From positions 66,960 through 130,959 of the forward strand of contig PBEC01000001.1 of NCBI GenBank assembly GCA_002717515.1: a stretch of DNA of 64,000 bases, read 5' to 3'. Source of the DNA: Flavobacteriales bacterium (GTDB lineage Bacteria > Bacteroidota > Bacteroidia > Flavobacteriales_C > GCA-002722245). The notes beneath the pieces were generated by a model. The model had not been told where the DNA came from and ran no database searches. It was given only the letters and a program-made list of their open reading frames with translations. The position numbers were made by a program, and so were the translations under genes. Each line of letters begins with the position of its first letter. Positions within the stretch are counted from its first letter, which is position 1. Of the stretch, positions 53,291 through 60,960 are shown one piece after another.

Positions 53291-54558
53291 TATCTATATT
53301 CAGTGATAAAATCTGTAATTAATTGAAAAACTTCATTGTATTTTGAGAGGGTCAGGTTTTCACCTGTATCATGAACATCATGGTATGCTTTTGATCCACC
53401 CATCGTATATAAAAATATTGCTTTTACTCCTTTCTCGTCAAAAGGATGATGATCACTGTTTGCCGCTTTCCCTCTCCGCTTAATTTTTTTTACGTAATTT
53501 TTTTTATTGTTTATTTTTTGGAAAGTCTCATAAACGTTATGGTTTTTAACAGCATTTACCATTGTTATTCCATCATCTCCAGTTCCCATAATATCTGTAT
53601 TAATTTGAAGAATAATTTTTTTTAGCGGAAAATATGGGTTTTTTACATAGAATTTGCTTCCCAAGAGACCAACTTCTTCGGCGCCAAAAGCTATAAATAA
53701 AATTGAGAATTTTGGTTTGTTTTCAGGTAGAGAGTAATGTCTTGCTAAATCAATTATCATAGACGTTCCACTGGCATTATCGTTTGCTCCAGGGAAAATT
53801 GCATTTGTTCCCAGCATTCCTATATGGTCATAGTGAGCTGAGAAAACTATAAAGGAATCAGGGGTTTCAGTTCCTCTTATGTAGCCTAGGACGTTTTGAG
53901 TTATTTCGTCTTTTTTCAAGGTTGCATTAATATCTAACTCGATTGTTTTATCGGTATGTGAAATCAAGTTTTGTTTAATGTAAATAATTGGATGACTATT
54001 TTGGTATTGACTTATGCCCCAGGTAAATTTTTTGTTTTGAACTACAACAATTCCTTTTGCATTAAATTGATTGGACATCATTCCATTCACAAAGGCCAAT
54101 TGAATAGAGTCAGTTATCTCTGTTTTGTCTATGACCAGGAATGAGTTTTTAAAATCTCTTGAATTGAATTTTGTCATTTTTTTTCTGTTTCCAATTGATT
54201 TAGGGTCGAACCAAATCAAGTCAAACTTTCCTGAGACTGCAGGGCAGCTTGGGTTAACAATAAAATCAATTCCAGCATTTATTAATCTCCCATCGATGGT
54301 GACCTTTGCATTTCCACCAAATGTATTAACATGAATTTTAAATTTTTGTTTGTAATCGGAGTCAAAACCGTTAAGACCAAATTCTTTGAATTTTTCAGAA
54401 ATATAATCAGCAGCTTTATTGTGCCCGTTTTTAACATATCCTCTCCCTGCGTAATTTTCTGATGTTAATATTTTTACTATCTCTTTTGCGAAAATTTTAT
54501 TCTGGCTTTGGAGATTGAAGTAAAAGAGTATGCTTAAAATTAATAGACGATAATTCAT
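53290..54558 (-). CDS. Secreted M28-family zinc aminopeptidase
   Basis: The product has 422 residues with a signal peptide of about 18 residues. Zinc ligands and catalytic residues are present: His in VFSAHYDHIG, Asp in FPGANDNASGTSM, Glu-Glu in FGAEEVGLLGS, Asp in INTDIMGTGDDG, and His in NSDHHPFDEKG. A protease-associated-like insert lies at about 75-200. It probably trims peptides in the periplasm or outside the cell. It is first gene of a two-gene unit with the methyltransferase and is divergent from the adenylating enzyme gene. Confidence 0.92.
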   Translation of the reverse strand: MNYRLLILSILFYFNLQSQNKIFAKEIVKILTSENYAGRGYVKNGHNKAADYISEKFKEFGLNGFDSDYKQKFKIHVNTFGGNAKVTIDGRLINAGIDFIVNPSCPAVSGKFDLIWFDPKSIGNRKKMTKFNSRDFKNSFLVIDKTEITDSIQLAFVNGMMSNQFNAKGIVVVQNKKFTWGISQYQNSHPIIYIKQNLISHTDKTIELDINATLKKDEITQNVLGYIRGTETPDSFIVFSAHYDHIGMLGTNAIFPGANDNASGTSMIIDLARHYSLPENKPKFSILFIAFGAEEVGLLGSKFYVKNPYFPLKKIILQINTDIMGTGDDGITMVNAVKNHNVYETFQKINNKKNYVKKIKRRGKAANSDHHPFDEKGVKAIFLYTMGGSKAYHDVHDTGENLTLSKYNEVFQLITDFITEYR

Positions 54559-54602
54559 AGTAGGCTAAATTACAAAAAATATGCCCCTATTGGTTGACTG
54601 GT

Positions 54603-54632
54603 TTTGGATTGAATCTACTGTGGTTATATTTG
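54603..54632 (+). promoter_or_regulatory. Predicted promoter of the adenylating enzyme gene
   Basis: TTTG (54603-54606), 18-nt spacer, TATATTTG (54625-54632). Both boxes match the consensus exactly, and the GTG start codon follows after only 4 nt. Confidence 0.65.
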
Positions 54633-54636
54633 CAAT

Positions 54637-56010
54637 GTGGAAAGTCTAATTCAAAAAATTGTTTCAAAATTGGAACAGTCATCCTCGACGATCGCTATTG
54701 AGGGGAACGGAATTTCCGTCACTAATGCAGAATTGCTTCAGAAATCGAGAGATTACGCATATGGGATTTCACAAAAAGGAGTAGAGGACTCATGGATTGG
54801 CATTTCTACCAATTTGGGCTGGGAGGTTTACTCCGCAATACTTGCCTGTTGGATTACAGGTAATGGATATGTACCTATTCATTCAGACTTTCCCAAGTCA
54901 AGGGTGCGACAAATTGTAAGTCAAACGAATCTAGAATACTGTATTGGAAATTCCTTTGTGAAAGAAATTTCTCCTTCTAAGGGCTTTAAGGAGAATATAA
55001 AAAAAGGCCAAAAAGCATATCTTATGTTTACCAGTGGAACGACAGGAGTTCCAAAAGGAGTTCCGATTTCTCAGGGAAATTTAGAAGCTTTTGCAAACCA
55101 TTATCTTCATCATAAAAACATCAAATTTACAGCTCAAGACAAGTTTTTACAAAGCTATGAGCTTACATTTGATGTGAGTGTATTTTGTTTTTTAATGCCC
55201 TTTTTGGTGGGTGGAACCTTAGTTATACCACAAAAAACAAAGGTGAAAAACCTGGGATTATTTAAAGCAATTCAAGAATACGATGTTACGGTGACCAGTT
55301 TCGTACCTTCGGTAATTCGGCTAACCAAAGAGTTGCTTCCTAGAGTTGAATTCCCAAAATTGAGGTATTCTTTCTTTAGTGGTGAGCCATTAATTGGGGA
55401 TTGGGCAAAAGTATGGATGCAGTCAGTTCCAAATGCAGAAGTTTACAATTGTTATGGACCAACTGAAACGGTTATTGTTTGTACAGAAGAACTATTGAAT
55501 GACTTAGATGATACGTATTTTAATACTGATTATCCCTTGCCTTTGGGAAAAAAATTTAAGGGCATTAATTTAAAAATCATTGATAGAGAAATCGTGTTTT
55601 CGGGAACTCAAACTTTTGGGGGATATTTAAATCAGGAGTCTGTTTCACTGTATTACTCAGGTGATTTGGCCCATTACGATAAGAATGGAAAACTTATTTT
55701 TGAGGGCCGAAAAGACAATCAAATTCAATGGAACGGATATCGAATTGAGCTTGATGAAATAGATAGAGTACTTTCTAATCAATCTCCTGGTTGGATAAAA
55801 ACAGTGTTTTTTAAAAAAGAAGTAAAACTTATTGTTTTTACGAATCAAGATAAGGAACAAATCCAGACATTGATTAAAAATTCATTTCCCGATTACTATA
55901 AACCGTCATTAGTTTTTCAAATCAAAGATTTACCCTTGAATATTAATGGTAAGCTGGACTTGGCTAAGCTTAAAACGAAGGTTTTTTTTGATGAATCAAG
56001 CACTCAATGA
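54637..56010 (+). CDS. AMP-binding adenylate-forming enzyme (DltA/adenylation-domain-like)
   Basis: The product has 457 residues from a GTG start. Adenylation motifs: YLMFTSGTTGVPKGVPIS (A3), SYELTFDVSVFCFL, NCYGPTETVIVC (A5), YYSGDLAHYDKNGKLIFEGR (A7/A8), and NGYRIELDEID, with the A10-type Lys in LPLNINGKLDL. It resembles D-alanine-carrier protein ligases and stand-alone amino acid adenylation domains. No carrier protein or dlt genes lie nearby, so the substrate is unknown. The start is only 4 nt downstream of a consensus -7 box, indicating a leaderless mRNA. Confidence 0.85.
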   Translation: MESLIQKIVSKLEQSSSTIAIEGNGISVTNAELLQKSRDYAYGISQKGVEDSWIGISTNLGWEVYSAILACWITGNGYVPIHSDFPKSRVRQIVSQTNLEYCIGNSFVKEISPSKGFKENIKKGQKAYLMFTSGTTGVPKGVPISQGNLEAFANHYLHHKNIKFTAQDKFLQSYELTFDVSVFCFLMPFLVGGTLVIPQKTKVKNLGLFKAIQEYDVTVTSFVPSVIRLTKELLPRVEFPKLRYSFFSGEPLIGDWAKVWMQSVPNAEVYNCYGPTETVIVCTEELLNDLDDTYFNTDYPLPLGKKFKGINLKIIDREIVFSGTQTFGGYLNQESVSLYYSGDLAHYDKNGKLIFEGRKDNQIQWNGYRIELDEIDRVLSNQSPGWIKTVFFKKEVKLIVFTNQDKEQIQTLIKNSFPDYYKPSLVFQIKDLPLNINGKLDLAKLKTKVFFDESSTQ

Positions 56011-56073
56011 GAATATATTTAATGTTTATATGAGTCTTATAAGTCACATTAAAACAAGTATTATCTTTGCATA

Positions 56074-58218
56074 ATGCTTATCGACGAGCAAACCATAAAG
56101 GATTTAGAGTTTGATGTTATAAGAAGTCGCCTGGCTGAACAATGTAAGTCTGAGAAAGCGAAAATTAATGCATCAAGAATAAAACCTTTTTCTTCCTTAG
56201 AAAATGTTCGTAAAGAGTTTGATGTTCTACACGAAATTCAAACGATTTATAAGGATGAAGAAATAAGTTTTCCTCATTCATCATCCGGAGATATTGACCA
56301 TGCGCTAAAAGTTCTAAGAGTAGAAAATGGGGTATTGACTTTAGAAGAACTTATTCGTGTTTTTAAGTTGTGTCTAGGAACAGATACATTGGTTAAATTT
56401 GCTAAGAAAAACAAGGGAAAGTACCCTAAAATTTGGGAGTCTTGTGAGCACATTAACAGGGTGCAGGATATCATTAAATTAGTGAGGTCTGTATTAAATA
56501 AACATCTTGAAATTGATGACAAAGCTTCGTCCGAATTGGATGCAATTAGAAAACAATTGAAGTCGGTTAAAATTGAAATCGATAAGAATTTTAACAGAGT
56601 TCTTAGGCAATATAAAAAAGAAGACATTCTTGATGCAACTGAGGAAACTTTTTTGGATAATCGAAGATTATTAGTTGTTGTATCTGCTCACAAAAGAAAA
56701 GTTCAAGGAAAAGTTCATGGTGTAAGTGGAAAAGGAAATTTTAGTTATGTTGAACCTGGTGTTAACCTAAATCTTAATAAACAGTTTGATAAATTAATCA
56801 TAGAGGAAGCAAATGAAATATTTAAAATACTAAGGGAGATTACTCTTTTGTTAAGGTTGGAAAAGAGTAATCTGAAAGCTTTCGAACGACTCTTAATTCG
56901 TTTTGACCTTTTTAATGCGAAAATACAATTTTCGGATAGTTACAAAGGATCGATTCCGAAAATGAATAATGAATTAAACATGTATTGGGAGGAAGCGTTT
57001 CATCCAATTTTGTTGTTAAAAAACAGAGAGATTGATGAGAGCACCGTTGCTCAAAATTTTCATTTACATAAGAATCAGCGCTTTTTGGTAATTTCGGGCC
57101 CAAACGCTGGTGGAAAGTCAATTACACTAAAAACAGTAGGGTTACTTCAGTTAATGTTTCAAAGTGGATTGCCCGTTCCTGTTAAAGCAATAAGTGAGTT
57201 TTGTTGGTTTGACACTGTTTTGTCTGATATTGGAGATAATCAGTCGATTGAAAATCAATTGAGCACATATAGTTATCGCTTATCTCGAATGAAGTTGTTT
57301 CTGGATGAAATTAATGAACGTTCCTTAGTGCTTATGGATGAGTTTGGAAGTGGTTCGGATCCCGAGCTGGGTGGAGCTCTGGCTGAGGTCTTTTATGAGG
57401 AGCTTTACGAACGAAATTGTTTTGCGGTAATTAATACCCATTATACGAATATTAAAATTTTAACATCTAAAAAGAAAGAGGCTGTTAATGCTTTTATGTT
57501 GTTTGATACAAAAAAATTAAAACCACTATACAGGTTGTCTATTGGTCAGCCTGGATCGTCTTTTACTTTTGAAGTTGCTCGATTAAATGGGATTAGTGAT
57601 GATTTAATTAAGCGTGCTCAAAATAAGGTTTCCGATTTAAAAATTAATTTGGATAATTTATCATTGTCTTTACAAAAGGAAAAATCAAAATTTAATAAAG
57701 CGAATAAACTTCAAAATAAAGCTACTCAGGAGTCTAGAAAACTCATTAAACAGTATGATAATAAATTGAAAGATTTGTATGAGAAATCGAATCAACAGCA
57801 TAGGCATTTTGAGCAACAAAGTAAGTTTTTAAAGGTTGGAAAAAGAATATTTGATTTAATTAAGAGACATAGACTAGACGAAACGAACAAGGAATTAAAT
57901 GAGGCTGTAAAAAAATTTGTTGCAATCGAAAAGAAAAGGGCTTTACAGGTAAAACAGGCTCCTGTTCTAGATGGCAAATTGAAGGCGCCCAAGATTCAGA
58001 AACCGGTTGTAAAAGAAATTCTTCCGAAAGATTTTGAAGAGGAGGAGAAAGTAAAATCCGTCCAGCCTATGAATGTAAAGGTTGGATTGAGAGTTAGAAT
58101 ACCAGGGTACACTAAAACTGGAGTTATACAATCAATTAGAGGAAGTCATGTAGAGGTATTGGTAGGTAACTTTATTGTAACTATTAAAATTGCTGATCTT
58201 TCTGAAGTGGAAGGTTAA
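56074..58218 (+). CDS. mutS2: MutS2-family DNA-binding ATPase
   Basis: The product has 714 residues. After the N-terminal MutS core and clamp regions, the ATPase shows Walker A SGPNAGGKSITLKT at about residue 341, SDIGDNQSIENQLSTYSYRL, Walker B LVLMDEFGSGSDPE, and NTHYTNIKIL. A coiled coil (about 520-620) follows, and the end is an SH3-like KOW-type domain (VGLRVRIPGYTKTGVI). No Smr nuclease domain follows. MutS2 acts on recombination intermediates or collided ribosomes. An exact -7 box (TATCTTTG, 56062-56069) lies 4 nt before the ATG. Confidence 0.93.
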   Translation: MLIDEQTIKDLEFDVIRSRLAEQCKSEKAKINASRIKPFSSLENVRKEFDVLHEIQTIYKDEEISFPHSSSGDIDHALKVLRVENGVLTLEELIRVFKLCLGTDTLVKFAKKNKGKYPKIWESCEHINRVQDIIKLVRSVLNKHLEIDDKASSELDAIRKQLKSVKIEIDKNFNRVLRQYKKEDILDATEETFLDNRRLLVVVSAHKRKVQGKVHGVSGKGNFSYVEPGVNLNLNKQFDKLIIEEANEIFKILREITLLLRLEKSNLKAFERLLIRFDLFNAKIQFSDSYKGSIPKMNNELNMYWEEAFHPILLLKNREIDESTVAQNFHLHKNQRFLVISGPNAGGKSITLKTVGLLQLMFQSGLPVPVKAISEFCWFDTVLSDIGDNQSIENQLSTYSYRLSRMKLFLDEINERSLVLMDEFGSGSDPELGGALAEVFYEELYERNCFAVINTHYTNIKILTSKKKEAVNAFMLFDTKKLKPLYRLSIGQPGSSFTFEVARLNGISDDLIKRAQNKVSDLKINLDNLSLSLQKEKSKFNKANKLQNKATQESRKLIKQYDNKLKDLYEKSNQQHRHFEQQSKFLKVGKRIFDLIKRHRLDETNKELNEAVKKFVAIEKKRALQVKQAPVLDGKLKAPKIQKPVVKEILPKDFEEEEKVKSVQPMNVKVGLRVRIPGYTKTGVIQSIRGSHVEVLVGNFIVTIKIADLSEVEG

Positions 58219-58246
58219 AATAATTTAACACCAAAAAAAACAGTAA

Positions 58247-58933
58247 ATGGCAACGATTAGTGAATTAAATTTTAAATTTCTAAGAGAGATAAAAAACAAT
58301 AATAACCGTAACTGGTTTGCTCAAAATAAATCTGTATATCAACAGCATCAAGATTTATTAGTGTCTTTTGCTGAGAAAATGATGGTTCGTTTGAATGAAC
58401 ATGATAAAATAGAATATAGAAGTGGGAAAAAGACTGTTATTCGTGTATATAGGGATATTCGATTTTCAAAGGATAAGTCACCATATAAAACATACTCTGG
58501 TATGGGGTTTAGGCGATCAACTCAATTGTTACGCGGGAGTTACTATATTCATTTAGAACCAAGTAAAAGTTTTGTTGGTGGTGGATTTTGGGAGCCTAGT
58601 AAGGAGGATTTGTTAAAAATTAGAAAAGGTATTGAGTCGGATGAATCTGAGTTTCGAAAAATAGTTTCTTCTCAAGAATTTGTTTCTGTTTTTGGAAAAT
58701 TAAAAGGCAAACAATTGAAAACTTGTCCAAAAGGATTCAGTAAGGATTCAACTGCAATTGACTTATTGCGATTTAAACAATATATATTGACAAAAGAGTT
58801 TTCGGATGATGATGTAATTTCGTATGATTTTTTCGACAGGGCTCACGAGGTGTTCAAGTCCATGCGCCCTTTTTTGGATTTCATGAGTTATTTGTTAACA
58901 ACAGATGAAAACGGTGTCCCACTTTACGAATAA
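58247..58933 (+). CDS. DUF2461 (TIGR02453) family protein
   Basis: The product has 228 residues. It carries the family's conserved blocks: LKFLREIKNNNNRNWFAQNK (modified opening), IRVYRDIRFSKDKSPYKTY, GSYYIHLEPSKSFVGGGFW, and TCPKGFSKDSTAIDLLRFKQ. The family is widespread and has no established biochemical function. It lies between mutS2 (28 nt upstream) and an S4-domain gene (3 nt downstream), so the three probably form an operon. Confidence 0.9.
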   Translation: MATISELNFKFLREIKNNNNRNWFAQNKSVYQQHQDLLVSFAEKMMVRLNEHDKIEYRSGKKTVIRVYRDIRFSKDKSPYKTYSGMGFRRSTQLLRGSYYIHLEPSKSFVGGGFWEPSKEDLLKIRKGIESDESEFRKIVSSQEFVSVFGKLKGKQLKTCPKGFSKDSTAIDLLRFKQYILTKEFSDDDVISYDFFDRAHEVFKSMRPFLDFMSYLLTTDENGVPLYE

Positions 58934-58936
58934 ACT

Positions 58937-59308
58937 ATGAGAATTGATAAATACTTATGGTGTGTTCGTTTGCAGAAAACGAGATCGAAAGCTACTAAAT
59001 TTATTGAGGCGGGTAATGTCAAGATTAATGGCGAGGAAATAAAAAAGGCAAGTAAAGAAATAAAGATAGATCAAAATATTTCAATTCGTTTTCAGCCCAT
59101 ATGGAGAACATGGGAGGTCTTGGATATTCCCAAGTCAAGGGTTGGAGCCAAGCTTGTTCCTGGTTTAATTCGAGAAATAACTCTTGAAGAAGATTTGGCA
59201 GTACTGGAGGAGGTTCAAAGACAAAATCGCGAAAATAGATTGAAAGGTATGGTTGGCCGACCAACAAAAAAGAACCGAAGAGATTTGAATGATTTTTGGG
59301 GGGATTAA
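58937..59308 (+). CDS. S4-domain RNA-binding protein (Hsp15-like)
   Basis: The product has 123 residues. The S4 domain spans the first 60 residues (MRIDKYLWCVRLQKTRSKAT, AGNVKINGEEIKKASKEI). A basic C-terminal tail (KGMVGRPTKKNRRDLNDFW) resembles that of Hsp15, which rescues stalled 50S-peptidyl-tRNA complexes. Its end overlaps the convergent S4-domain gene by 4 nt. Confidence 0.9.
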   Translation: MRIDKYLWCVRLQKTRSKATKFIEAGNVKINGEEIKKASKEIKIDQNISIRFQPIWRTWEVLDIPKSRVGAKLVPGLIREITLEEDLAVLEEVQRQNRENRLKGMVGRPTKKNRRDLNDFWGD

Positions 59309-59520
59309 GTGGTAATTAAAATAGTAACATCTTGGTCTTGAATGGCAATTACATCTCCAATTATTAATTTACATCTTTTTCTTGTTTCAATTTTTGAATT
59401 TCGTAAAATATGACCATCACTAATCATTTGATTTGCAGCTCCGCCTGATTCTGCAATACTCAGAAGTTTCAATAGTTTATTCAGTTCTATGTGTGGTTTT
59501 CCTTTTAGGCTAAATTCCAT
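59305..59520 (-). CDS. Small S4-like RNA-binding protein (YbcJ type)
   Basis: The product has 71 residues, single S4-like domain. Key segments: PHIELNKLLKLLSIAESGG and AANQMISDGHILRNSKIETR, then KRCKLIIGDVI. This is the YbcJ/YaaA-like minimal S4 protein group, thought to bind rRNA. It is convergent with the Hsp15-like gene. Upstream of it begins the gene-free stretch with the tandem RNA element. Confidence 0.88.
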   Translation of the reverse strand: MEFSLKGKPHIELNKLLKLLSIAESGGAANQMISDGHILRNSKIETRKRCKLIIGDVIAIQDQDVTILITT

Positions 59521-59657
59521 GATGTAAAGATGTGAAAAATATTCAAAATACCTTTCTTGTTCAAGAAATATCTTTTAAATGTATTTAAATAGTTGTTATT
59601 CAATACTTTATTGATTTTTGAGTGTTTTTAGATTATGTGTTAGTTAATCCTTTTTGC

Positions 59658-59688
59658 TTGAGATACTCTTAATTAAGTGTCATCTTTG
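59658..59688 (+). promoter_or_regulatory. Possible promoter of the tandem RNA
   Basis: TTG (59658-59660), a 20-nt spacer, CATCTTTG (59681-59688), one mismatch from TAnnTTTG. Predicted transcription start is near 59693. Confidence 0.45.
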
Positions 59689-59794
59689 TTTATGCGATTT
59701 TGCAACGACGCTATTTAAGGTCGGTTTAAATTTAAAAAGTTGGTTAAGTTTTTTTAACCCATGATGATATAAAAGAAGCATTCTTTAATGCATA

Positions 59795-59855
59795 GGGTAA
59801 AGATTGATGGCTATCAATCTAGTTAAGGGGTGAGCGGGGTTAGGCTCCCGCTCAC
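59795..59855 (+). repeat. Structured module, copy 1
   Basis: 61 nt beginning GGGTAAAGATTGAT. Hairpin A: 59801-59808 with 59813-59820, loop GGCT. Linker AGTTAAGGG. Hairpin B: 59830-59838 with 59847-59855, loop GTTAGGCT. It is followed by AATTTT. Confidence 0.9.
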
Positions 59856-59880
59856 AATTTTAGCTTCTTTCGAAAAATAA

Positions 59881-59941
59881 GGGTAAAGATTGATTTAAAT
59901 CAGTCTAGTTAAGGGGTGAGTGGGGTTAGGCTCCCACTCAC
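59881..59941 (+). repeat. Structured module, copy 2
   Basis: 61 nt, same layout. Hairpin A: 59887-59894 with 59899-59906, loop TTAA and one T-G pair. Hairpin B: 59916-59924 with 59933-59941, where a C-G pair of copy 1 is replaced by T-A. Start-to-start distance is 86 nt. Confidence 0.9.
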
Positions 59942-59948
59942 ATTTTTT
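59916..59948 (+). terminator. Hairpin B of copy 2 plus T-tract: likely terminator
   Basis: A 9-bp GC-rich stem followed by A and six T residues. It would end the small RNA; copy 1 has only a weak AATTTT after its hairpin. Confidence 0.7.
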
Positions 59949-59991
59949 CATACCTGTATTATATTAAATCCAAAATTTAAAAAGCAACATT

Positions 59992-60960
59992 TCACTCCAG
60001 TAATTTTTTAATTGCATCGTATATCATTTTTGAGCTGATTTTTTTTATGCATCCCTCAGAGGATTGCTTACAGTATTTACCATGTTTTGAACAAGGTTTT
60101 TTCGAAATAGGAGAAATCACAGTTAAAGATTCTTTTTTTGTTAAGTAAGGAGAAAAGCCAAGCGATGGTTTTGTGCAACCCCAAAAAGAGAGTATTGGGG
60201 AGTTAAATGCCGAAGCAATATGCATCATGCCTGTATCATTTGTTAGAACAAGCTTACTTTCTTTAATTAAATAAGCCGATTCTTCAAATGAAGTATTTCC
60301 ACAAAAATCAAAGGTGTTTTCTGAACAGGTTTCTTTTAAAATTTGTTGACTCAATTTTTTGTCTTCTGATCCTCCCAACAAAATGACTGGTAAATGGATA
60401 TGAGATATCACTTCAGAAATTTGAGTGGAGGATAATTTTTTGTTTTCATGAGTTCCGCCAATACACCAAACGATGTAATCTTGATTAGTATCAAAATTAA
60501 CTTCAGGTGAACCGCTTATGAAATAATCAATTCCTTTTTTGTCATTTTGAACATTTAGATTTTTTAAAGATTCAAAATATCGATCTACAACATGATTTTT
60601 TAGTAAGTCAACACCAAAATTGATTAGAAGAAACCTTTTGAAATTTTTTTTGAGGTAAACATTGGATTTTACGTTCAGTTGTGATCGGATTTTTAAGGAT
60701 CTTAGGTTGTTTTGAAGATCAATAATTCGGTCGTATTTATTCGATTTTAAAACATCAAGAAGTTCGGTATTATTTTTATTTAGAGCATATATTTTGTTTA
60801 TGTAAGGATTTGAGGTTAAGAGGCTTTTGTAATTTTCCTTCGTAAGGAAATCAATCTCGGTATTAAGTTGTTGTTTTAAGCATCTAATTATTGGAGTAGT
60901 TAAAATGATATCTCCAATTGAGCTATATCTGATTATTAATATTTTAAGTTTTTCTTTCAC
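59992..60960 (-). CDS. Glycosyltransferase family 9 (heptosyltransferase-like)
   Basis: The product has 322 residues from a GTG start. The N-terminal IIRYSSIGDIILTTPIIRCLK and the C-terminal LVLTNDTGMMHIASAFNSP with SFWGCTKPSLGFSPY match GT9 enzymes that add heptose or related sugars to the LPS core. The end is Cys/Lys-rich (KKPCSKHGKYCKQSSEGC), common in the Bacteroidota branch. TAATTTTG (60978-60971), an exact -7 match, lies 10 nt before the start. No other LPS gene is adjacent. Confidence 0.9.
   Translation of the reverse strand: MKEKLKILIIRYSSIGDIILTTPIIRCLKQQLNTEIDFLTKENYKSLLTSNPYINKIYALNKNNTELLDVLKSNKYDRIIDLQNNLRSLKIRSQLNVKSNVYLKKNFKRFLLINFGVDLLKNHVVDRYFESLKNLNVQNDKKGIDYFISGSPEVNFDTNQDYIVWCIGGTHENKKLSSTQISEVISHIHLPVILLGGSEDKKLSQQILKETCSENTFDFCGNTSFEESAYLIKESKLVLTNDTGMMHIASAFNSPILSFWGCTKPSLGFSPYLTKKESLTVISPISKKPCSKHGKYCKQSSEGCIKKISSKMIYDAIKKLLE

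Larger units (their letters stand above)
59694..59948 (+). ncRNA. Candidate structured small RNA with two tandem repeated modules
   Basis: The proposed transcript runs from the predicted start near 59694 to the T-tract at 59943-59948, about 255 nt. It holds two 61-nt modules. Each has hairpin A (AGATTGAT with ATCAATCT or ATCAGTCT) and a 9-bp hairpin B (GTGAGCGGG / CCCGCTCAC, or GTGAGTGGG / CCCACTCAC) with an identical GTTAGGCT loop. Changes between copies preserve pairing. AAAGAAGC (59772-59779) can pair with GCTTCTTT (59863-59870) around module 1. No tRNA-like, 6S or RNase P features are seen. The Flavo-1 RNA motif described in Flavobacteria is one thing to compare, but I cannot confirm a match. 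Both flanking genes are on the opposite strand. Confidence 0.65.
59521..59991 (+). other. Gene-free stretch holding a tandem structured RNA locus
   Basis: This 471-nt stretch has no plausible protein gene. The first 130 nt are AT-rich with no recognised signal. A promoter-like pair follows at 59658-59688, then hairpins at 59742-59759 (GGTTAA / TTAACC) and 59778-59791 (GCATT / AATGC), two copies of a 61-nt element, and a T-tract. The last 40 nt before the glycosyltransferase stop are AT-rich and unremarkable. Confidence 0.8.

Noticed and set aside
56274-56627. A 117-codon open frame antisense to mutS2
   Set aside because: It lies wholly within mutS2, and its Ser/Leu-rich product is typical of reverse-strand reading of Lys/Asp-rich codons.
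59788-59826. A 12-codon peptide frame starting at ATG 59788 through module 1
   Set aside because: Copy 2 keeps the codons but lacks a start codon (ATA), and no ribosome-binding site is evident; the similarity is explained by RNA structure conservation.
59839-59931. GTTAGGC in each repeat as an integron attC core (GTTRRRY)
   Set aside because: The heptamer matches, but the inverse core GCCTAAC is missing at the right distance, it lies in a hairpin loop, and there is no integrase or cassette gene.
59795-59941. The two 61-nt repeats as a CRISPR array
   Set aside because: There are only two units, with 61-nt repeats, a single 25-nt spacer, strong internal hairpins, and no cas genes.
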